Positions 49,850 through 60,890 are shown, counted from the first letter of the stretch. The stretch: DNA of 64,000 nt from Marinobacter sp. X15-166B (GCF_001752365.1 NZ_MEIY01000001.1:1189044-1253043), one strand, 5' to 3'. Numbers and translations: made by a program. The notes: generated by a model not told the origin, from the letters alone.

Positions 49850-51514
49850 TCAGAACAGCGCCGCCGCTTTGGCCAGCGCGATGTAGAGCCCGATCAGGAA
49901 GGGCACCCCCACCGCCAGCCATGCCACCACCGCGAGCGGACCGAACCGGCCGCGGGCGGCGGTCTGGGCATCGGCAGAAACACCGTTGTCCCGCTGCAGG
50001 CGGCGCTCGTGATCCAGCTCGTCGGCGGTCATATGCAACGACGCGTCCACCGGCCTCACCAGACTGTTGCAGATCAGGCCCACCACCAGCAGGGCCGCCA
50101 TAATGTACAGGGTACGGTCGTACACCAGCGCCGGATCAATGCCGGCATCCAGCTGCGCTTCGCGCAACAGCGCAATCACCACCGGCCCCACCAGTCCGGC
50201 GGCGGTCCACGCGGTCAGGAGCCGGCCGTGGATGGCGCCCACCATCTGGGTACCGAAAATATCGGCCAGATACGCCGGCACGGTGGAAAAACCACCGCCG
50301 TACATACTCATGATGATGCAGATGGACACGATAAACATGCCGGCCATGCCCATGTGCCCCCAGGTGGGCAGCAGGCAGTACAGGATGACCCCCAGCAGGA
50401 AGAAGGTGAGATAGGTGGTTTTGCGGCCGATCTTATCGGACAGTGACGCCCAGAACAGCCGGCCGACACTGTTGAACAGACTGATCAGCCCCACCAGACC
50501 GGCCGCTGCCGCGACCACCGCAGCCTGCTGCGCTGCGGTCAGCGCAACCGAACTGTCGTCCAGCCCCAGCAGCGCCCCGCCGAACACATCCTGCAGCATC
50601 GGGCTGGCCATGGAAATGACCGCGATGCCCGCCGTGACATTGAGGAACAGCACCCCCCAGATCAACCAGAACTGTCGGGTTTTCCAGGCGCGACTGACGT
50701 GCACGTGCCCCTGGGTGATCATCGCGTTGCCATTGTCTCCATTGGCCGGTTCCCAGCCGCTGGGCTGCCAGCCGTTAGGCGGTACGCGGAACCCCAGGGC
50801 ACCGGAGCTCATCACGAAGAAGTAGATCACCCCCATCACGATCAGGGTGCTGGCCACACCGGTGCCGCCCCCGGCCGAGAAATGCCCCATCAGCCAGACC
50901 GCCAACGGTGCCCCGACCATGGCGCCGCCGCCGTAGCCCATGATGGCAAACCCGGTGGCCATACCCCGACGGTCCGGGAACCATTTGATCAGCGTCGAAA
51001 CCGGGGTGATGTAGCCCAGCCCCTGGCCGATGCCGCCCAGAAAGCCACAGCCCAGATACAGCAACCACAACTGATGGGTCATCACCGCCACCCCGCCAAG
51101 GATCATGCCACCGCCCCAACAGATCGCAGCGATCATGCCGGCTTTCCGGGGACCGGCTTTTTCCAGCCAGGAACCCCACAGGGCCGCCGAAATACCCAGC
51201 ATGGCGAAGAATATACTGAAGGTGTAGGTAACGTGACTGACGGTCCAGTTACAGCTGGTCGTGGTCAAGGCCTGGATGAAGCCCATGTCGGCACAGGCAA
51301 CCGGGTCGGCGTGGGTCAGCAGGGTGGACATGGGCAGCCAGAACACGGAAAAACCGTAGGCCATGCCGATACACAGGTGGATCGCCAGCGCCGCTGTCGG
51401 TACCAGCCAACGGTTGAACTTTGGCCCGGCAATGATGTTTTCCCGATCAAAAAACCCGGGCTTATGACCGACCTCTGCATCGCCGTATAAACGATCTGCG
51501 GCTAACTCGGACAT
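49850..51514 (-). CDS. OFA-family MFS carrier (oxalate/formate antiporter-like)
   Basis: A 554-residue MFS protein with 12 or more helices. Seen are the N-terminal NRWLVPTAALAIHLCIGMAY with FSVFWLPMS, motif GCGFLGGIGQGLGYITPVST, WFPDRRGMATGFAIMGYGGG, and in the second half FNSVGRLFWASLSDKIGRKT. The OFA group exchanges monocarboxylates such as oxalate and formate. The start at 51514 has AGGGG upstream; an 81-residue extension is in frame but lacks a ribosome site. Its position beside fds suggests formate or formate-precursor transport. Confidence 0.9.
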   Translation of the reverse strand: MSELAADRLYGDAEVGHKPGFFDRENIIAGPKFNRWLVPTAALAIHLCIGMAYGFSVFWLPMSTLLTHADPVACADMGFIQALTTTSCNWTVSHVTYTFSIFFAMLGISAALWGSWLEKAGPRKAGMIAAICWGGGMILGGVAVMTHQLWLLYLGCGFLGGIGQGLGYITPVSTLIKWFPDRRGMATGFAIMGYGGGAMVGAPLAVWLMGHFSAGGGTGVASTLIVMGVIYFFVMSSGALGFRVPPNGWQPSGWEPANGDNGNAMITQGHVHVSRAWKTRQFWLIWGVLFLNVTAGIAVISMASPMLQDVFGGALLGLDDSSVALTAAQQAAVVAAAAGLVGLISLFNSVGRLFWASLSDKIGRKTTYLTFFLLGVILYCLLPTWGHMGMAGMFIVSICIIMSMYGGGFSTVPAYLADIFGTQMVGAIHGRLLTAWTAAGLVGPVVIALLREAQLDAGIDPALVYDRTLYIMAALLVVGLICNSLVRPVDASLHMTADELDHERRLQRDNGVSADAQTAARGRFGPLAVVAWLAVGVPFLIGLYIALAKAAALF

Positions 51515-51811
51515 AACTGCACCCCTGTTGTTGTCATTGTTGTTTGAGATGTCGACGGCCCGATCAATTATGCACAGCACTTCATATGTGAATTGATCTG
51601 GATCAACCGATCGACGTGCGTTGATTTGATTGATTAAGGGTATCAACCGCAATTGGCCCAAGGTCTTATGAACAAAAATGCCTATACGAATGCGTTCGAA
51701 TGCCCGTAAGCCCCGCCAGCAGCCGGCCCATAAGTTGACTATAGTGAGGGGTGTCAACGCTCAAATTGCCCGCTTGCGCCGATGACCACCGCTGCCACAG
51801 AGGGCCGTCTG

Positions 51812-53395
51812 ATGAAACTGGGGATTCCACGGGAAGTGCATGACAATGAACACCGGGTGGCGGCAACGCCCGCCTCGGTGCGCAAACTGATCGCTTTGGG
51901 GCACGAAGTGGCGGTCGAACGCGGCGCCGGGATGGCCGCGCAGTTTGCGGACGGGGCGTACGAGCAGGCCGGCGCGACTCTGGTGGATACCCCGCAGTCT
52001 CTTTACGCCCGCAGTGAGTGCCTGTTGAAAGTGCGCGCTCCGGGACACCATCCCCAATATGGCGTGGACGAAGCGGACTGGCTCCCGGAGGGGGGCCACC
52101 TGCTCGCGTATCTGTGGCCCGCACAGCACCCGGAATTGCTGCAAACGCTGGCGGGCCGGGGCGTCACCGCGTTTGCCATCGACAGCCTGCCCCGCATCAG
52201 CCGGGCCCAACCCATGGACGCCCTGAGCTCGATGGCCAATATCGCCGGCTACCGGGCGGTGATCGAAGCCGCCCAGCATTTTGGCCGCTTTTTCACCGGC
52301 CAGGTCACCGCCGCCGGCAAGGTGCCACCGGCAACCGTGCTGGTGATCGGTGCCGGCGTGGCCGGTCTGGCCGCCATTGGCACCGCGCGCAGCCTGGGCG
52401 CCGTAGTGCGGGCTTTCGACACCCGACCGGAAGTCCGCGAACAGGTGGCCAGTCTGGGGGCGGATTTTCTTGCGGTGAACATGGCGGAGGAGAGCTCCGG
52501 CGGCGGTGGCTACGGCAAAGCCATGAGCGATGAATTCATCCGTCAGGAGCGGGCGTTGTTTCTCGCCCAGGCCAGGCAGGTGGACATCATCATCACCACC
52601 GCGCAGATTCCGGGCAAACCCGCGCCCACCCTGATCACCACAGAGATGGTCGAGGCGATGCAACCGGGCAGCGTCATCGTCGATCTGGCCGCCGAGCGGG
52701 GCGGCAACTGTGAGCTTACTCAGCCCGGCGCCGTGGTAGTGCACCACGGGGTGACCGTCGTCGGCTACACCGACCTGCCCAGTCGCATGGCCACGGTCGC
52801 CAGTGAACTTTATGCCACCAACCTGCTGAATCTGGTGGCCGCCCTGACCCCGGAAAAAGACGGCCAGTTCCAGATCAACCTGGACGACGAGGTGATTCGC
52901 GGGGTCACCGTCACTCACCGCGGCCGCATCACCTGGCCACCGCCCGACCGGCCACCGCCCGACCGGCCAACGCCGCCGCCCGCCCCGCCCACTCCCGGCC
53001 CCGAGGAGCCACTGCCAGGGGCTCAGCAGCAACCCGCCGCGCCTGCGCGCAAGCACCTCGGCCGCGCCCTGCTGGTCCTGCTGGCCGCGGCCGCCCTGAT
53101 CGGAGTGGGCGCCTATGCGCCGCCGAGTTTTCTGGCCCATTTCACCGTGTTCGTACTGGCCTGTTTCATCGGCTGGCAGGTGGTGTGGAAGGTAACACCG
53201 GCGCTGCATACCCCGCTGATGAGTGTCACCAACGCCATCAGTGGCATCATTGTGATTGGCGCCATGCTGCACCTGGCGCGCAGTGACAGTGCACTGATCA
53301 CGGTGATGTCCTTTGTCGCCGTGCTGATTGCCAGCATCAACCTGGCCGGCGGTTTCCGCGTCACCCAGCGCATGCTCAACATGTTTCGCAAATAG
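51812..53395 (+). CDS. pntA: NAD(P) transhydrogenase alpha subunit (fused PntAA-PntAB)
   Basis: A 527-residue proton-translocating transhydrogenase subunit. The NAD-binding domain I has [40 protein letters not shown] and the [18 protein letters not shown] loop. A Pro-rich linker ([18 protein letters not shown], about residues 376-400) leads to a membrane domain of about four helices ([17 protein letters not shown] onward). With PntB it couples hydride transfer from NADH to NADP+ to the proton gradient. The start at 51812 has AGAGGG upstream; an upstream ATG at 51782 lacks one. Confidence 0.94.
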   Translation: MKLGIPREVHDNEHRVAATPASVRKLIALGHEVAVERGAGMAAQFADGAYEQAGATLVDTPQSLYARSECLLKVRAPGHHPQYGVDEADWLPEGGHLLAYLWPAQHPELLQTLAGRGVTAFAIDSLPRISRAQPMDALSSMANIAGYRAVIEAAQHFGRFFTGQVTAAGKVPPATVLVIGAGVAGLAAIGTARSLGAVVRAFDTRPEVREQVASLGADFLAVNMAEESSGGGGYGKAMSDEFIRQERALFLAQARQVDIIITTAQIPGKPAPTLITTEMVEAMQPGSVIVDLAAERGGNCELTQPGAVVVHHGVTVVGYTDLPSRMATVASELYATNLLNLVAALTPEKDGQFQINLDDEVIRGVTVTHRGRITWPPPDRPPPDRPTPPPAPPTPGPEEPLPGAQQQPAAPARKHLGRALLVLLAAAALIGVGAYAPPSFLAHFTVFVLACFIGWQVVWKVTPALHTPLMSVTNAISGIIVIGAMLHLARSDSALITVMSFVAVLIASINLAGGFRVTQRMLNMFRK

Positions 53396-53407
53396 GGAGC
53401 CGCCACC

Positions 53408-54799
53408 GTGTACTCAGGTCTGGTCACCGTCGCCTATGTCACCGCAAGCATCCTGTTTATTCTCAGCCTGGGCGGACTCGCCCATCAGGAAACCGCCCGG
53501 CGCGGCAACCTGTACGGGATCGCCGGGATTGTCATTGCCATGGCCGCCACCCTGTTTCATCTCGGCCGCAGCAACGTCACTGCCACGGTGGTGGCGATCG
53601 TTCTTGGTGCGCTTGCCGGTCTGATCATTGCGCAAAAAGTCGTGATGACGCAAATGCCGCAGCTGGTGGCCATGCTGCACAGCTTTGTCGGTCTGGCGGC
53701 GGTGCTGGTGGGCTTTGCCGGCTACCTGGAACCGCTGGTGGCCACCGCCGGTGCCGAACACACCATCAAACTGGTGGAGGTGTACCTGGGCATATTCATC
53801 GGTGCGGTAACCTTCACCGGTTCGGTGGTGGCCTGTGGCAAGTTGCACGGCAGCCTCACCAGCAAACCGGTGATGTTACCCGGTCGCCACTGGCTCAATC
53901 TGGGCATTTTGCTGCTCATTTTGGTGCTCGGGGCATTCTTTTTGGCCACCGCCAGCACCGCCCTCGGGGTCACCCTGCTGATCGTCATGACCCTGTTGGC
54001 GCTTCTGCTGGGCGTGCACCTGATTCTGGCCATCGGCGGCGCCGACATGCCAGTGGTGGTGTCCATGCTCAACAGCTATTCCGGCTGGTCTGCGGCGGCT
54101 ATTGGCTTCTTGTTGCAGAACGACCTGCTGATTGTCACCGGTGCGCTGGTGGGCAGCAGCGGCGCCATTCTCAGCTACATCATGTGCAAAGCCATGAACC
54201 GCTCCTTTGTGCGGGTGATTCTGGGCGGTTTTGGCCAGTCCGCCCCCAACGCCAGCGCGGCGACCGAGCGCCCGATACAGGAAACCAGTGCCGCGCAGGT
54301 CAGCGAGGAATTGCTCAGCGCCCAGTCGGTGATCATCACGCCGGGCTACGGGATGGCGGTGGCCCAGGCTCAGAACGCGGTCAGTGAAATCTGTGCGCTG
54401 CTGCGGGACAAGGGTGTGCCGGTGCGCTTTGCCATTCACCCGGTGGCCGGCCGCCTGCCGGGCCACATGAACGTGCTGCTGGCGGAAGCCCGGGTACCCT
54501 ACGACATCGTGTTCGAGATGGCGGAAATCAACGCCGACTTTGCGCAGACCGATGTGGTGCTGGTGATCGGGGCCAACGACACCGTCAACCCCAGCGCCGC
54601 CGAAGACCCCCACAGCCCGATTGCCGGCATGCCGGTGCTGGAGGTGTGGAAAGCCCGCCGGGTGGTCATCCTCAAGCGGGGTCTGGCCGCCGGCTATTCC
54701 GGGGTCGAAAACCCGCTGTTCCACAAAGACAACGCCCGGATGCTGTTTGGCGACGCCCGGGACATGACCGAGCAATTATTGGCCCACCTCAAAGTCTGA
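53408..54799 (+). CDS. pntB: NAD(P) transhydrogenase beta subunit
   Basis: A 463-residue protein with eight to nine membrane helices followed by the NADP-binding domain [23 protein letters not shown], then [40 protein letters not shown] and the C-terminal [21 protein letters not shown] precedes the GTG at 53408. It follows pntA by 12 bases. Together they can convert NADH from formate oxidation into NADPH. Confidence 0.95.
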   Translation: MYSGLVTVAYVTASILFILSLGGLAHQETARRGNLYGIAGIVIAMAATLFHLGRSNVTATVVAIVLGALAGLIIAQKVVMTQMPQLVAMLHSFVGLAAVLVGFAGYLEPLVATAGAEHTIKLVEVYLGIFIGAVTFTGSVVACGKLHGSLTSKPVMLPGRHWLNLGILLLILVLGAFFLATASTALGVTLLIVMTLLALLLGVHLILAIGGADMPVVVSMLNSYSGWSAAAIGFLLQNDLLIVTGALVGSSGAILSYIMCKAMNRSFVRVILGGFGQSAPNASAATERPIQETSAAQVSEELLSAQSVIITPGYGMAVAQAQNAVSEICALLRDKGVPVRFAIHPVAGRLPGHMNVLLAEARVPYDIVFEMAEINADFAQTDVVLVIGANDTVNPSAAEDPHSPIAGMPVLEVWKARRVVILKRGLAAGYSGVENPLFHKDNARMLFGDARDMTEQLLAHLKV

Positions 54800-54873
54800 G
54801 AGGTGAGGGGCTCATTGCCCAATCGCCTCCCCCGACTATGCTTCAGGTAGAACGCACGCCGGATGGAGGCTAT

Positions 54874-55629
54874 ATGAAAACCCTGTTGATCAACGCATTG
54901 TTAATCCTGTCCCTGTTCGCAAGCGCACCGGTGCTGGCCCAGGACGAGCCGCTGAGGGTGGGCATGTCTGGCCAGTACTTCCCGTTTACCTTTGTCGAAC
55001 AGGATGAGCTGAAAGGTTTCGAGGTCGATGTCATGAACGCCCTGGGCGACCAACTGGGGCGCAGTATCCAGTACGAAACCGCCAATTTTTCCGGGCTGTT
55101 TGGCATGCTGGAGGCGGGTCGTATCGACACGGTCGCCAATCAGATCACCATCACCGCCGAGCGCCAGCAAGCCTATGTGTTCAGTGAGCCCTACGTCTAT
55201 GACGGCGCCCAGGTGGTGATCAAAAAAGGCAACACCGAGGTGCAGGGTGTGGAAGACCTGAAGGGGAAAACCGTGGCCGTGAATCTGGGCTCCAATTTCG
55301 AAGCCCTGCTGAGGGAGCTGCCCTATGCAGACCAGATCAATATCAAGACGTATGAAAGCAATCTGGAACGGGACACCGCCCTCGGGCGCGTGGACGCCTT
55401 CGTGATGGACCGGGTCAGCGCCAGCCAGATCATCAAGGAAAAACCTCTGCCGCTGGCACTGGCGGGGCCTCCCTTCTCACAAATCACCAATGCCTACCCG
55501 TTCCGTGACACGGAAGCCGGACGAGCCCTGCGGGACCAGATCAACCAGGCCCTGGCCGCCCTGCGCGACAACGGCACCCTGGCGTCCATTTCCGAGAAGT
55601 GGTTCGGCACGGATATCACCCAGCCCTGA
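54874..55629 (+). CDS. polar amino-acid ABC transporter, periplasmic binding protein
   Basis: A 251-residue SBP_bac_3 protein with a signal peptide (MKTLLINALLILSLFASAPVLAQ). It has LRVGMSGQYFPFTFVEQDEL, KGFEVDVMNALGDQL, the GRIDTVANQITITAERQ segment and the FPFRDTEAG region. It resembles cystine/polar amino-acid binding proteins such as FliY/TcyA, though the ligand is not fixed by the sequence. GGAGG precedes the ATG. First gene of a three-gene operon with permease and ATPase. Confidence 0.92.
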   Translation: MKTLLINALLILSLFASAPVLAQDEPLRVGMSGQYFPFTFVEQDELKGFEVDVMNALGDQLGRSIQYETANFSGLFGMLEAGRIDTVANQITITAERQQAYVFSEPYVYDGAQVVIKKGNTEVQGVEDLKGKTVAVNLGSNFEALLRELPYADQINIKTYESNLERDTALGRVDAFVMDRVSASQIIKEKPLPLALAGPPFSQITNAYPFRDTEAGRALRDQINQALAALRDNGTLASISEKWFGTDITQP

Positions 55630-55654
55630 GGGGCACGCCAAGGTCTGAAGCGCT

Positions 55655-56329
55655 ATGGATGTATTGAACGTTGATTACATGCTCGGGCTGGTACCGGTGC
55701 TGCTCCGCTACCTGCCCCTCACCCTGCAACTGGCGGGCGCCGGCATGCTGTTTGCGCTGGTCCTTGCCTGCCTGTTTGCCGTCGTCCGGGTGCTGCGCAT
55801 ACCGGTGCTCAATCAACTGACCATCGTGTTCATCTCGTTCTTCCGGGGTACGCCGTTGCTGGTGCAATTGTTTCTGTTCTATTACGGCCTGCCCCAGCTG
55901 TTCAGTGCGCTGACGGTGATCGATGGCATCACCGCCACCGTCATGGGGCTGACCCTGCATTTTTCCGCTTACATGGCCGAATCCATCCGCGCCGCCATCG
56001 TGGGGGTGGACCGCAGCCAGACCGAAGCCGCGCTGTCGATCGGCATGACCAACAGCCAGTTGATGCGGCGCATCGTGCTGCCCCAGGCCACCCGGGTGGC
56101 GCTGCCCACGCTGATGAACTACTTCATCGACATGATCAAAGCCACCTCCCTGGCGTTCACCCTCGGGGTGACCGAACTGATGGGGGCCACCCAGAAAGAA
56201 GCGGCCGGCAGTTTCCTGTACTTTGAGGCCTTCATCGTGGCCGCGATCATTTACTGGATTGTGGTGGAACTGCTCTCCAAGCTGCAGAACCACCTGGAAA
56301 CCCGCCTGAACAAGGCCTATAACCGATGA
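55655..56329 (+). CDS. polar amino-acid ABC transporter, permease
   Basis: A 224-residue inner-membrane permease with about five helices. The HisM/TcyB-type start [20 protein letters not shown], the [18 protein letters not shown] motif and the EAA loop ([20 protein letters not shown]) that contacts the ATPase are all present. Its stop overlaps the ATPase start by four bases. Confidence 0.94.
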   Translation: MDVLNVDYMLGLVPVLLRYLPLTLQLAGAGMLFALVLACLFAVVRVLRIPVLNQLTIVFISFFRGTPLLVQLFLFYYGLPQLFSALTVIDGITATVMGLTLHFSAYMAESIRAAIVGVDRSQTEAALSIGMTNSQLMRRIVLPQATRVALPTLMNYFIDMIKATSLAFTLGVTELMGATQKEAAGSFLYFEAFIVAAIIYWIVVELLSKLQNHLETRLNKAYNR

Positions 56330-57072
56330 TCAAACTGACCTCCCTGAGCAAGCATTTCGGCGACACTGTGGTGCTCGACCGCATCGACCTGACCATCGAG
56401 AAGGGCGAAATCGTGGTCATCATCGGTCCTTCGGGCACGGGTAAGTCCACCCTGTTGCGCTGCATCAACTTCCTCGAACAACCCACGGCCGGTACGCTCA
56501 CCGTGGGCGATCTGACGGTGGACGCCACCCGTGCCAGCCGGGCGGAGATCCTGGCGATGCGCCGGCGCACCGCGTTTGTGTTCCAGAACTACGCGCTGTT
56601 TACCAACAAGACCGCGCTGCAGAACATCGCCGAACGTCTGCTGGTGGTGGACAGGTGGCCCAAAGACAAGGCCCACCGTCGGGCCGGCGAGATCCTCGCG
56701 CAGATCGGCCTGACCGACAAGGCCGACGCCTACCCCGCCTCCATGTCCGGTGGCCAGCAACAACGGGTGGGTATCGGCCGCGCCATGGCCGCCGGGGCCG
56801 AGGTGATCCTGTTCGATGAGCCCACCTCATCCCTGGACCCCGAGTGGGTGGAAGAAGTGCTGGGGTTGATGAAACAACTGGCGGCCGAGCGCCAGACCAT
56901 GCTGGTGGTCACCCATGAAATGTCATTCGCCCGGGATGTGGCCGACCGGGTGATCTTCATCGACGGCGGCCGGATTGTGGAACAGGGGCCACCCGGTGAA
57001 ATCTTCTCCCACCCCCGGGACCCCCGCACCCGGGATTTCCTCAAGAAAATACTGGCCAGTAATGCAGTGTAA
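56326..57072 (+). CDS. polar amino-acid ABC transporter, ATPase
   Basis: A 248-residue ATPase with Walker A ([13 protein letters not shown]), signature ([16 protein letters not shown]), Walker B ([14 protein letters not shown]) and switch His ([14 protein letters not shown]). It matches GlnQ/TcyC-type proteins and completes the importer. Translation is coupled to the permease by an ATGA overlap. Confidence 0.95.
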   Translation: MIKLTSLSKHFGDTVVLDRIDLTIEKGEIVVIIGPSGTGKSTLLRCINFLEQPTAGTLTVGDLTVDATRASRAEILAMRRRTAFVFQNYALFTNKTALQNIAERLLVVDRWPKDKAHRRAGEILAQIGLTDKADAYPASMSGGQQQRVGIGRAMAAGAEVILFDEPTSSLDPEWVEEVLGLMKQLAAERQTMLVVTHEMSFARDVADRVIFIDGGRIVEQGPPGEIFSHPRDPRTRDFLKKILASNAV

Positions 57073-57113
57073 GCGACCGGCGGCCAAATGAGCAGGGGGG
57101 CTGACAAACGCCC

Positions 57114-57710
57114 CTAACCCTCGGGCAGACTGTGCTGGAAGGATGCGCGCTGCGAAAAGCCTTCGAACCAGCTCGCCAGATTAGCTCGACCTTCGCGCCA
57201 GTCGTAGTCGGCGAAACGGAAGTCCAGATAAGCCAGCGCACAGCTAATCGCCACGGCACCTGCATCCACAGTCGTATATTGGCTTGATTCCGTCTCCATC
57301 AGGTCTAGGGTACGGGCAATCTTGTCCATCTGCCCCTGCAACCACTCTGGCCAACGCTTGTCTTCAGGGCGCATCACGGTCTCGTAGCGTGCCAGCAAAG
57401 CCGCATCCAACAAACCATCCGCCAGTGCTTCGCGCCGCAGCACGTCCCAGTCCCCTTCAGGGTACATCTTGGTACCCTCGTGCTGAGCATCCAGCCAACA
57501 GCAAATCACCCGACTGTCATAGAGAGCCGAGCCGTCTGGAAGGATCGCGGTGGGTACTTTACCGGTCGGGTTATGTTCCACAATAGTTGCGTCGTGAGTG
57601 ATTGGGCTGGCAGCGCTGTCCAGTTTGTCGACCGACTGCCCGGTTTCGTGGGCGATCATCATGACTTTTCTCACATAGGGAGAGGCCGGCGAAAAAAACA
57701 CTTTCATCAT
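57114..57710 (-). CDS. glutathione S-transferase
   Basis: A 198-residue GST. The thioredoxin-like N-terminal domain has FFSPASPYVRKVMMIAHETG, with Ser in place of Cys at the usual active-site position, and HNPTGKVPTAILPDGSALYD with the cis-Pro that holds glutathione. The C-terminal all-helical domain ends LASWFEGFSQRASFQHSLP. It resembles the YibF/YliJ-like group. It follows the GntR gene by three bases, so the two are cotranscribed. Confidence 0.88.
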   Translation of the reverse strand: MMKVFFSPASPYVRKVMMIAHETGQSVDKLDSAASPITHDATIVEHNPTGKVPTAILPDGSALYDSRVICCWLDAQHEGTKMYPEGDWDVLRREALADGLLDAALLARYETVMRPEDKRWPEWLQGQMDKIARTLDLMETESSQYTTVDAGAVAISCALAYLDFRFADYDWREGRANLASWFEGFSQRASFQHSLPEG

Positions 57711-57713
57711 TAT

Positions 57714-58412
57714 TTATTCCTTGTTTGTATTTGAAGAATTTGTCGGAATGCGACCGTCTTCGAGGCACTCCGCCAAATATTCGCCCGCGAAGTAAATGTG
57801 CTCTCGAAGCAAGAAATCGGCACGTGTGACATCTCGCTTGCTAATGGCATCCACTAAGCGATGATGGTCGTCATGGCTGCGCACCATAACCGGGTAATCC
57901 TGCCACACGATCATACGATTCGAGGCGAAGGGGATCATTTGCGTCTGGCGCACCAGATCCTCGACCCAGCGGTTCTGTGCTTCTGCGACGATCCGATTGT
58001 GAAAATCGACGTTCATGGAGCGATAGTCGTCCAAATCGTCTGGATCCAGGCGCCCCTTGCTCAACGCCCGATCGCCGATCTCCAGCATCGCGTTCAGCTC
58101 ATTTAAGATCTCGTCTGATAGGCCATGGCGCGCCACAGTTGCGGCCGCCAACCCCTCCAGCACCGCCCGGGCGGCATAGGCATTCACCACATCTTGGCGA
58201 CTGAACTCGCGCACGGTGTACCCACGATTAGATTCGTATCGCAGGAGTCCCTCTTTGGCTAAATTAGCCAAGGCCGTGCGCAGCGGAGTGCGCGACACGC
58301 CCAGCATTTGCGATAGACGTTGTTGCTGGAGCTTCACACCGGAGTGAATCTCACCCGACATAATACGCTCCCGCAGGATCGTTGTTACTTCCTCAGTGCT
58401 CGTTGTCGACAC
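57714..58412 (-). CDS. GntR-family (FCD) transcriptional regulator
   Basis: A 232-residue regulator. The winged helix has GEIHSGVKLQQQRLSQMLGV and SRTPLRTALANLAKEGLLRY; the FCD domain has ARAVLEGLAAATVARHG and SHDDHHRLVDAISKRD with likely metal-binding His residues. It is upstream of and tied to the GST gene. An inverted repeat TTGCATCCAA/TTGGATGCAA lies in its upstream region and is a candidate binding site. No direct link with the homogentisate genes is shown. Confidence 0.88.
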   Translation of the reverse strand: MSTTSTEEVTTILRERIMSGEIHSGVKLQQQRLSQMLGVSRTPLRTALANLAKEGLLRYESNRGYTVREFSRQDVVNAYAARAVLEGLAAATVARHGLSDEILNELNAMLEIGDRALSKGRLDPDDLDDYRSMNVDFHNRIVAEAQNRWVEDLVRQTQMIPFASNRMIVWQDYPVMVRSHDDHHRLVDAISKRDVTRADFLLREHIYFAGEYLAECLEDGRIPTNSSNTNKE

Positions 58413-58472
58413 CGTGAACCCTCCCGAAAAGCCTGCTGCGAATCATTGCACAGACCTACCGGAACCGCAATA

Positions 58473-58544
58473 TTGCATCCAACTAATTGTTTATTTGCCC
58501 GCTACCCTCTGATTTACGCTGTACTACCCCTGGTTTGGATGCAA
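58473..58544. promoter_or_regulatory. spaced inverted repeat upstream of the GntR gene
   Basis: TTGCATCCAA (58473-58482) and TTGGATGCAA (58535-58544) are perfect complements 52 bases apart, between the GntR and MarR genes. Two regulator sites or a loop are possible. Confidence 0.55.
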
Positions 58545-58576
58545 AATGTAAATGTCCACTGGCTGCTTAACCTTAA

Positions 58577-59140
58577 TCAGGAACCAGCAGCCTGCTCTAC
58601 CCCAATCCGCTCCACCTGCCTTTCCAGTTTGCGCATCAAGTTGAAGAGATCCCTGTATTCGCTGGCGCTCAGTGAAGCCACAAGCTTCGCCTCCCAATCC
58701 TGGGCCTCAGGTATCAGTTTTGCGAGGACCTTTCTTCCTTTCCCTGTCAGCGTCAGATGGTGTTGTCGCTGATCGTGAGAAGAGGGAAAGCGGTCAAGCA
58801 ATCCTCGCTCTTCCAATGCCTGTAAGGCTCGGGAAACCCTGGCCTTGTCCATATTCGTGTAGGTACAGATTTTCTTCGCGGTCAGATCGTCGCTGTGGCT
58901 GAGCCAGGCAAGAATACGCCACTGGGCGATGTTGATCTGGTATCGCTGGGCGTAAAAATCTGCCATGGCCTGACTGATGCTATCGGCCAGGCGATTGAGT
59001 CGGTAAGGTAAGAACTGGTCGAGATCCAACTCAGCCTGAGGCACAGCAGCGCTCTCATCTTGGTCATCAGCTTTTATCGTGCCCGCGTCATCTGCACTCA
59101 CATTCCACCTCTTGATTTTTACAGCCATTGTTTGAGTCAT
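58577..59140 (-). CDS. MarR-family transcriptional regulator
   Basis: A 187-residue protein with the MarR winged helix at residues about 65-135: YQINIAQWRILAWLSHSDDL, then YTNMDKARVSRALQALEERG and the wing with SSHDQRQHHLTLTGKGRKV. The acidic first 45 residues are unusual for the family, and the start is uncertain (59140 or a GTG at 59152). It is divergent from hmgA across about 350 bases that include a palindrome, so control of the homogentisate operon is likely. Confidence 0.88.
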   Translation of the reverse strand: MTQTMAVKIKRWNVSADDAGTIKADDQDESAAVPQAELDLDQFLPYRLNRLADSISQAMADFYAQRYQINIAQWRILAWLSHSDDLTAKKICTYTNMDKARVSRALQALEERGLLDRFPSSHDQRQHHLTLTGKGRKVLAKLIPEAQDWEAKLVASLSASEYRDLFNLMRKLERQVERIGVEQAAGS

Positions 59141-59344
59141 TGTGGCACGCACAACTCAACTCCTGAAAAAACGTCCAATCACAGCATCCAAAGCCACCTG
59201 CGCCACAACTACTCTCATTAACAACCAACCATAAAAACGTGAAGCGCCAGTTCAAAGTCAGCAAACTGTCACCAATGCAGCCTACCAAGCACAATTTACC
59301 AACCACCCGACCGTCCATTTCAAGCAGTCCCCGCTAGACATACT

Positions 59345-59358
59345 GTTTCATTTGAAAC
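59345..59358. promoter_or_regulatory. palindrome in the MarR-hmgA intergenic region
   Basis: GTTTCA-TT-TGAAAC, a perfect 6-bp inverted repeat with a two-base centre, about 130 bases before hmgA. It is the only clear palindrome in the 59141-59486 interval, which otherwise shows no gene. Confidence 0.5.
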
Positions 59359-59486
59359 TACAATGCGAGGCTCGCTGAAACAATTAGGGAAGGGTCGGCC
59401 ATCTGCGATTAGCGCCAGGCCGACTCGGCGGCCAGCCCTGCACCGCAATAACCACGACAAAGAATTCAGAAAAAGGGGACACATCC

Positions 59487-60797
59487 ATGACAACCGAAAC
59501 ACTCGACTACCAGAGTGGCTTTCGCAATCATTTTGCCACCGAGGCTTTGCCCGGTGCGCTTCCTGAGGGTCAGAACTCTCCGCAAAAGTGTGCTTATGGT
59601 TTATACGCAGAGCAGCTGAGCGGTTCGGCCTTTACTGCACCCCGTCATCAGAATCTGAGAAGCTGGCTCTACCGGATCCGCCCGTCAGTGGTTCAGAGCA
59701 ATTACCAACCGGTTGAGAACCATCGGGTACACACCTCACCTCTGGCCAGCCCCGCCGCCGACCCCAACCAGATGCGTTGGGGCCCGGCACCACTGCCAAC
59801 CACGCCCACCGACTTCATCGACGGCCTGCAAACCATTGCCGTCAACGGCGACGCGCACACCCAGAAAGGTGTGGGTGTGCATGTCTACGCGTTCAACCTA
59901 GACATGACCGAACGCTTCTTTTATAACGCCGACGGTGAGATGTTATTCGTTCCTCAGCTGGGTACTCTGCGACTGCGCACCGAGTTTGGTGAACTGGACG
60001 TGGCCAATGGCGAGATTGCGGTGATACCGCGCGGGGTCAAATTCCAGGCGCGCCGCGCCGCCGGTGTCGACGCCGCCCGCGGTTATATTTGTGAAAACTA
60101 TGGCGCCCCCCTCGAACTGCCGGGACTGGGGCCCATCGGCGCCAACGGTCTGGCCAACCCCCGCGATTTCCAGAGCCCAGTGGCTACTTACGAAAAACTT
60201 GACGGTGACTTCGAACTGGTGGCCAAATTCTCCGGTCGCTTCTGGACAGCCCGCCTGCGACACTCACCGCTGGACGTGGTGGCCTGGCACGGCAACTACG
60301 CGCCCTACAAATACAACCTGGCCCACTTCAATTCCGTCAACACGGTGAGCTTCGACCACCCGGATCCGTCGATCTTTACCGTGCTGACGTCACAGTCCGA
60401 CACCCCAGGGATGGCCAACCTGGACTTTGTCATCTTCCCGCCGCGCTGGATGGTGGCCGAGAACACCTTCCGCCCCCCCTGGTTCCACCGCAACCTGATG
60501 AGCGAGTTCATGGGGCTGGTGCATGGGGTGTACGACGCCAAAGCCGATGGTTTCTTACCCGGTGGTGCCAGTCTGCATAACTGCATGTCGCCCCACGGCC
60601 CGGACGCCGACACCTTTGAGAAGGCTTCCAATTCCGAGCTCACTCCACAGTATCAGGGCGATACCCTGGCATTCATGTTTGAGAGCCGTTACGTCTTCCA
60701 CCCCTCCGAGGCGGCGCTTGAGGCGGAATATCGCCAGCGCGATTACGTGGATGTCTGGGCCTCCCTGAGCGCCCATTTTGACCCGAGCACACCGTAA
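59487..60797 (+). CDS. hmgA: homogentisate 1,2-dioxygenase
   Basis: A 436-residue Fe(II) enzyme that opens the homogentisate ring to maleylacetoacetate, in tyrosine and phenylalanine breakdown. It starts [20 protein letters not shown] and shows [37 protein letters not shown], the ligand-rich [15 protein letters not shown] and [20 protein letters not shown], and [12 protein letters not shown] with further metal/substrate residues. Length is normal. First gene of hmgA-fahA-maiA. Confidence 0.97.
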   Translation: MTTETLDYQSGFRNHFATEALPGALPEGQNSPQKCAYGLYAEQLSGSAFTAPRHQNLRSWLYRIRPSVVQSNYQPVENHRVHTSPLASPAADPNQMRWGPAPLPTTPTDFIDGLQTIAVNGDAHTQKGVGVHVYAFNLDMTERFFYNADGEMLFVPQLGTLRLRTEFGELDVANGEIAVIPRGVKFQARRAAGVDAARGYICENYGAPLELPGLGPIGANGLANPRDFQSPVATYEKLDGDFELVAKFSGRFWTARLRHSPLDVVAWHGNYAPYKYNLAHFNSVNTVSFDHPDPSIFTVLTSQSDTPGMANLDFVIFPPRWMVAENTFRPPWFHRNLMSEFMGLVHGVYDAKADGFLPGGASLHNCMSPHGPDADTFEKASNSELTPQYQGDTLAFMFESRYVFHPSEAALEAEYRQRDYVDVWASLSAHFDPSTP

Positions 60798-60890
60798 AGA
60801 ACACGCCGGCAACGTGCACCGGAGGGGTTCTGCTCCTCCGCAGCTCCTTGTCCGTAACCTGTTTCCCATGAAAAGAAGGATGGATCAAGC

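Noticed and set aside
51782..51811. A pntA start at the first in-frame ATG
   Set aside because: The later ATG at 51812 has AGAGGG at good distance and gives the conserved MKLGIPRE start of the family.
52930..52990. The Pro-rich repeat in pntA as a tandem-repeat mobile or regulatory element
   Set aside because: It encodes the in-frame linker between the NAD-binding and membrane domains, known to be variable and Pro-rich.
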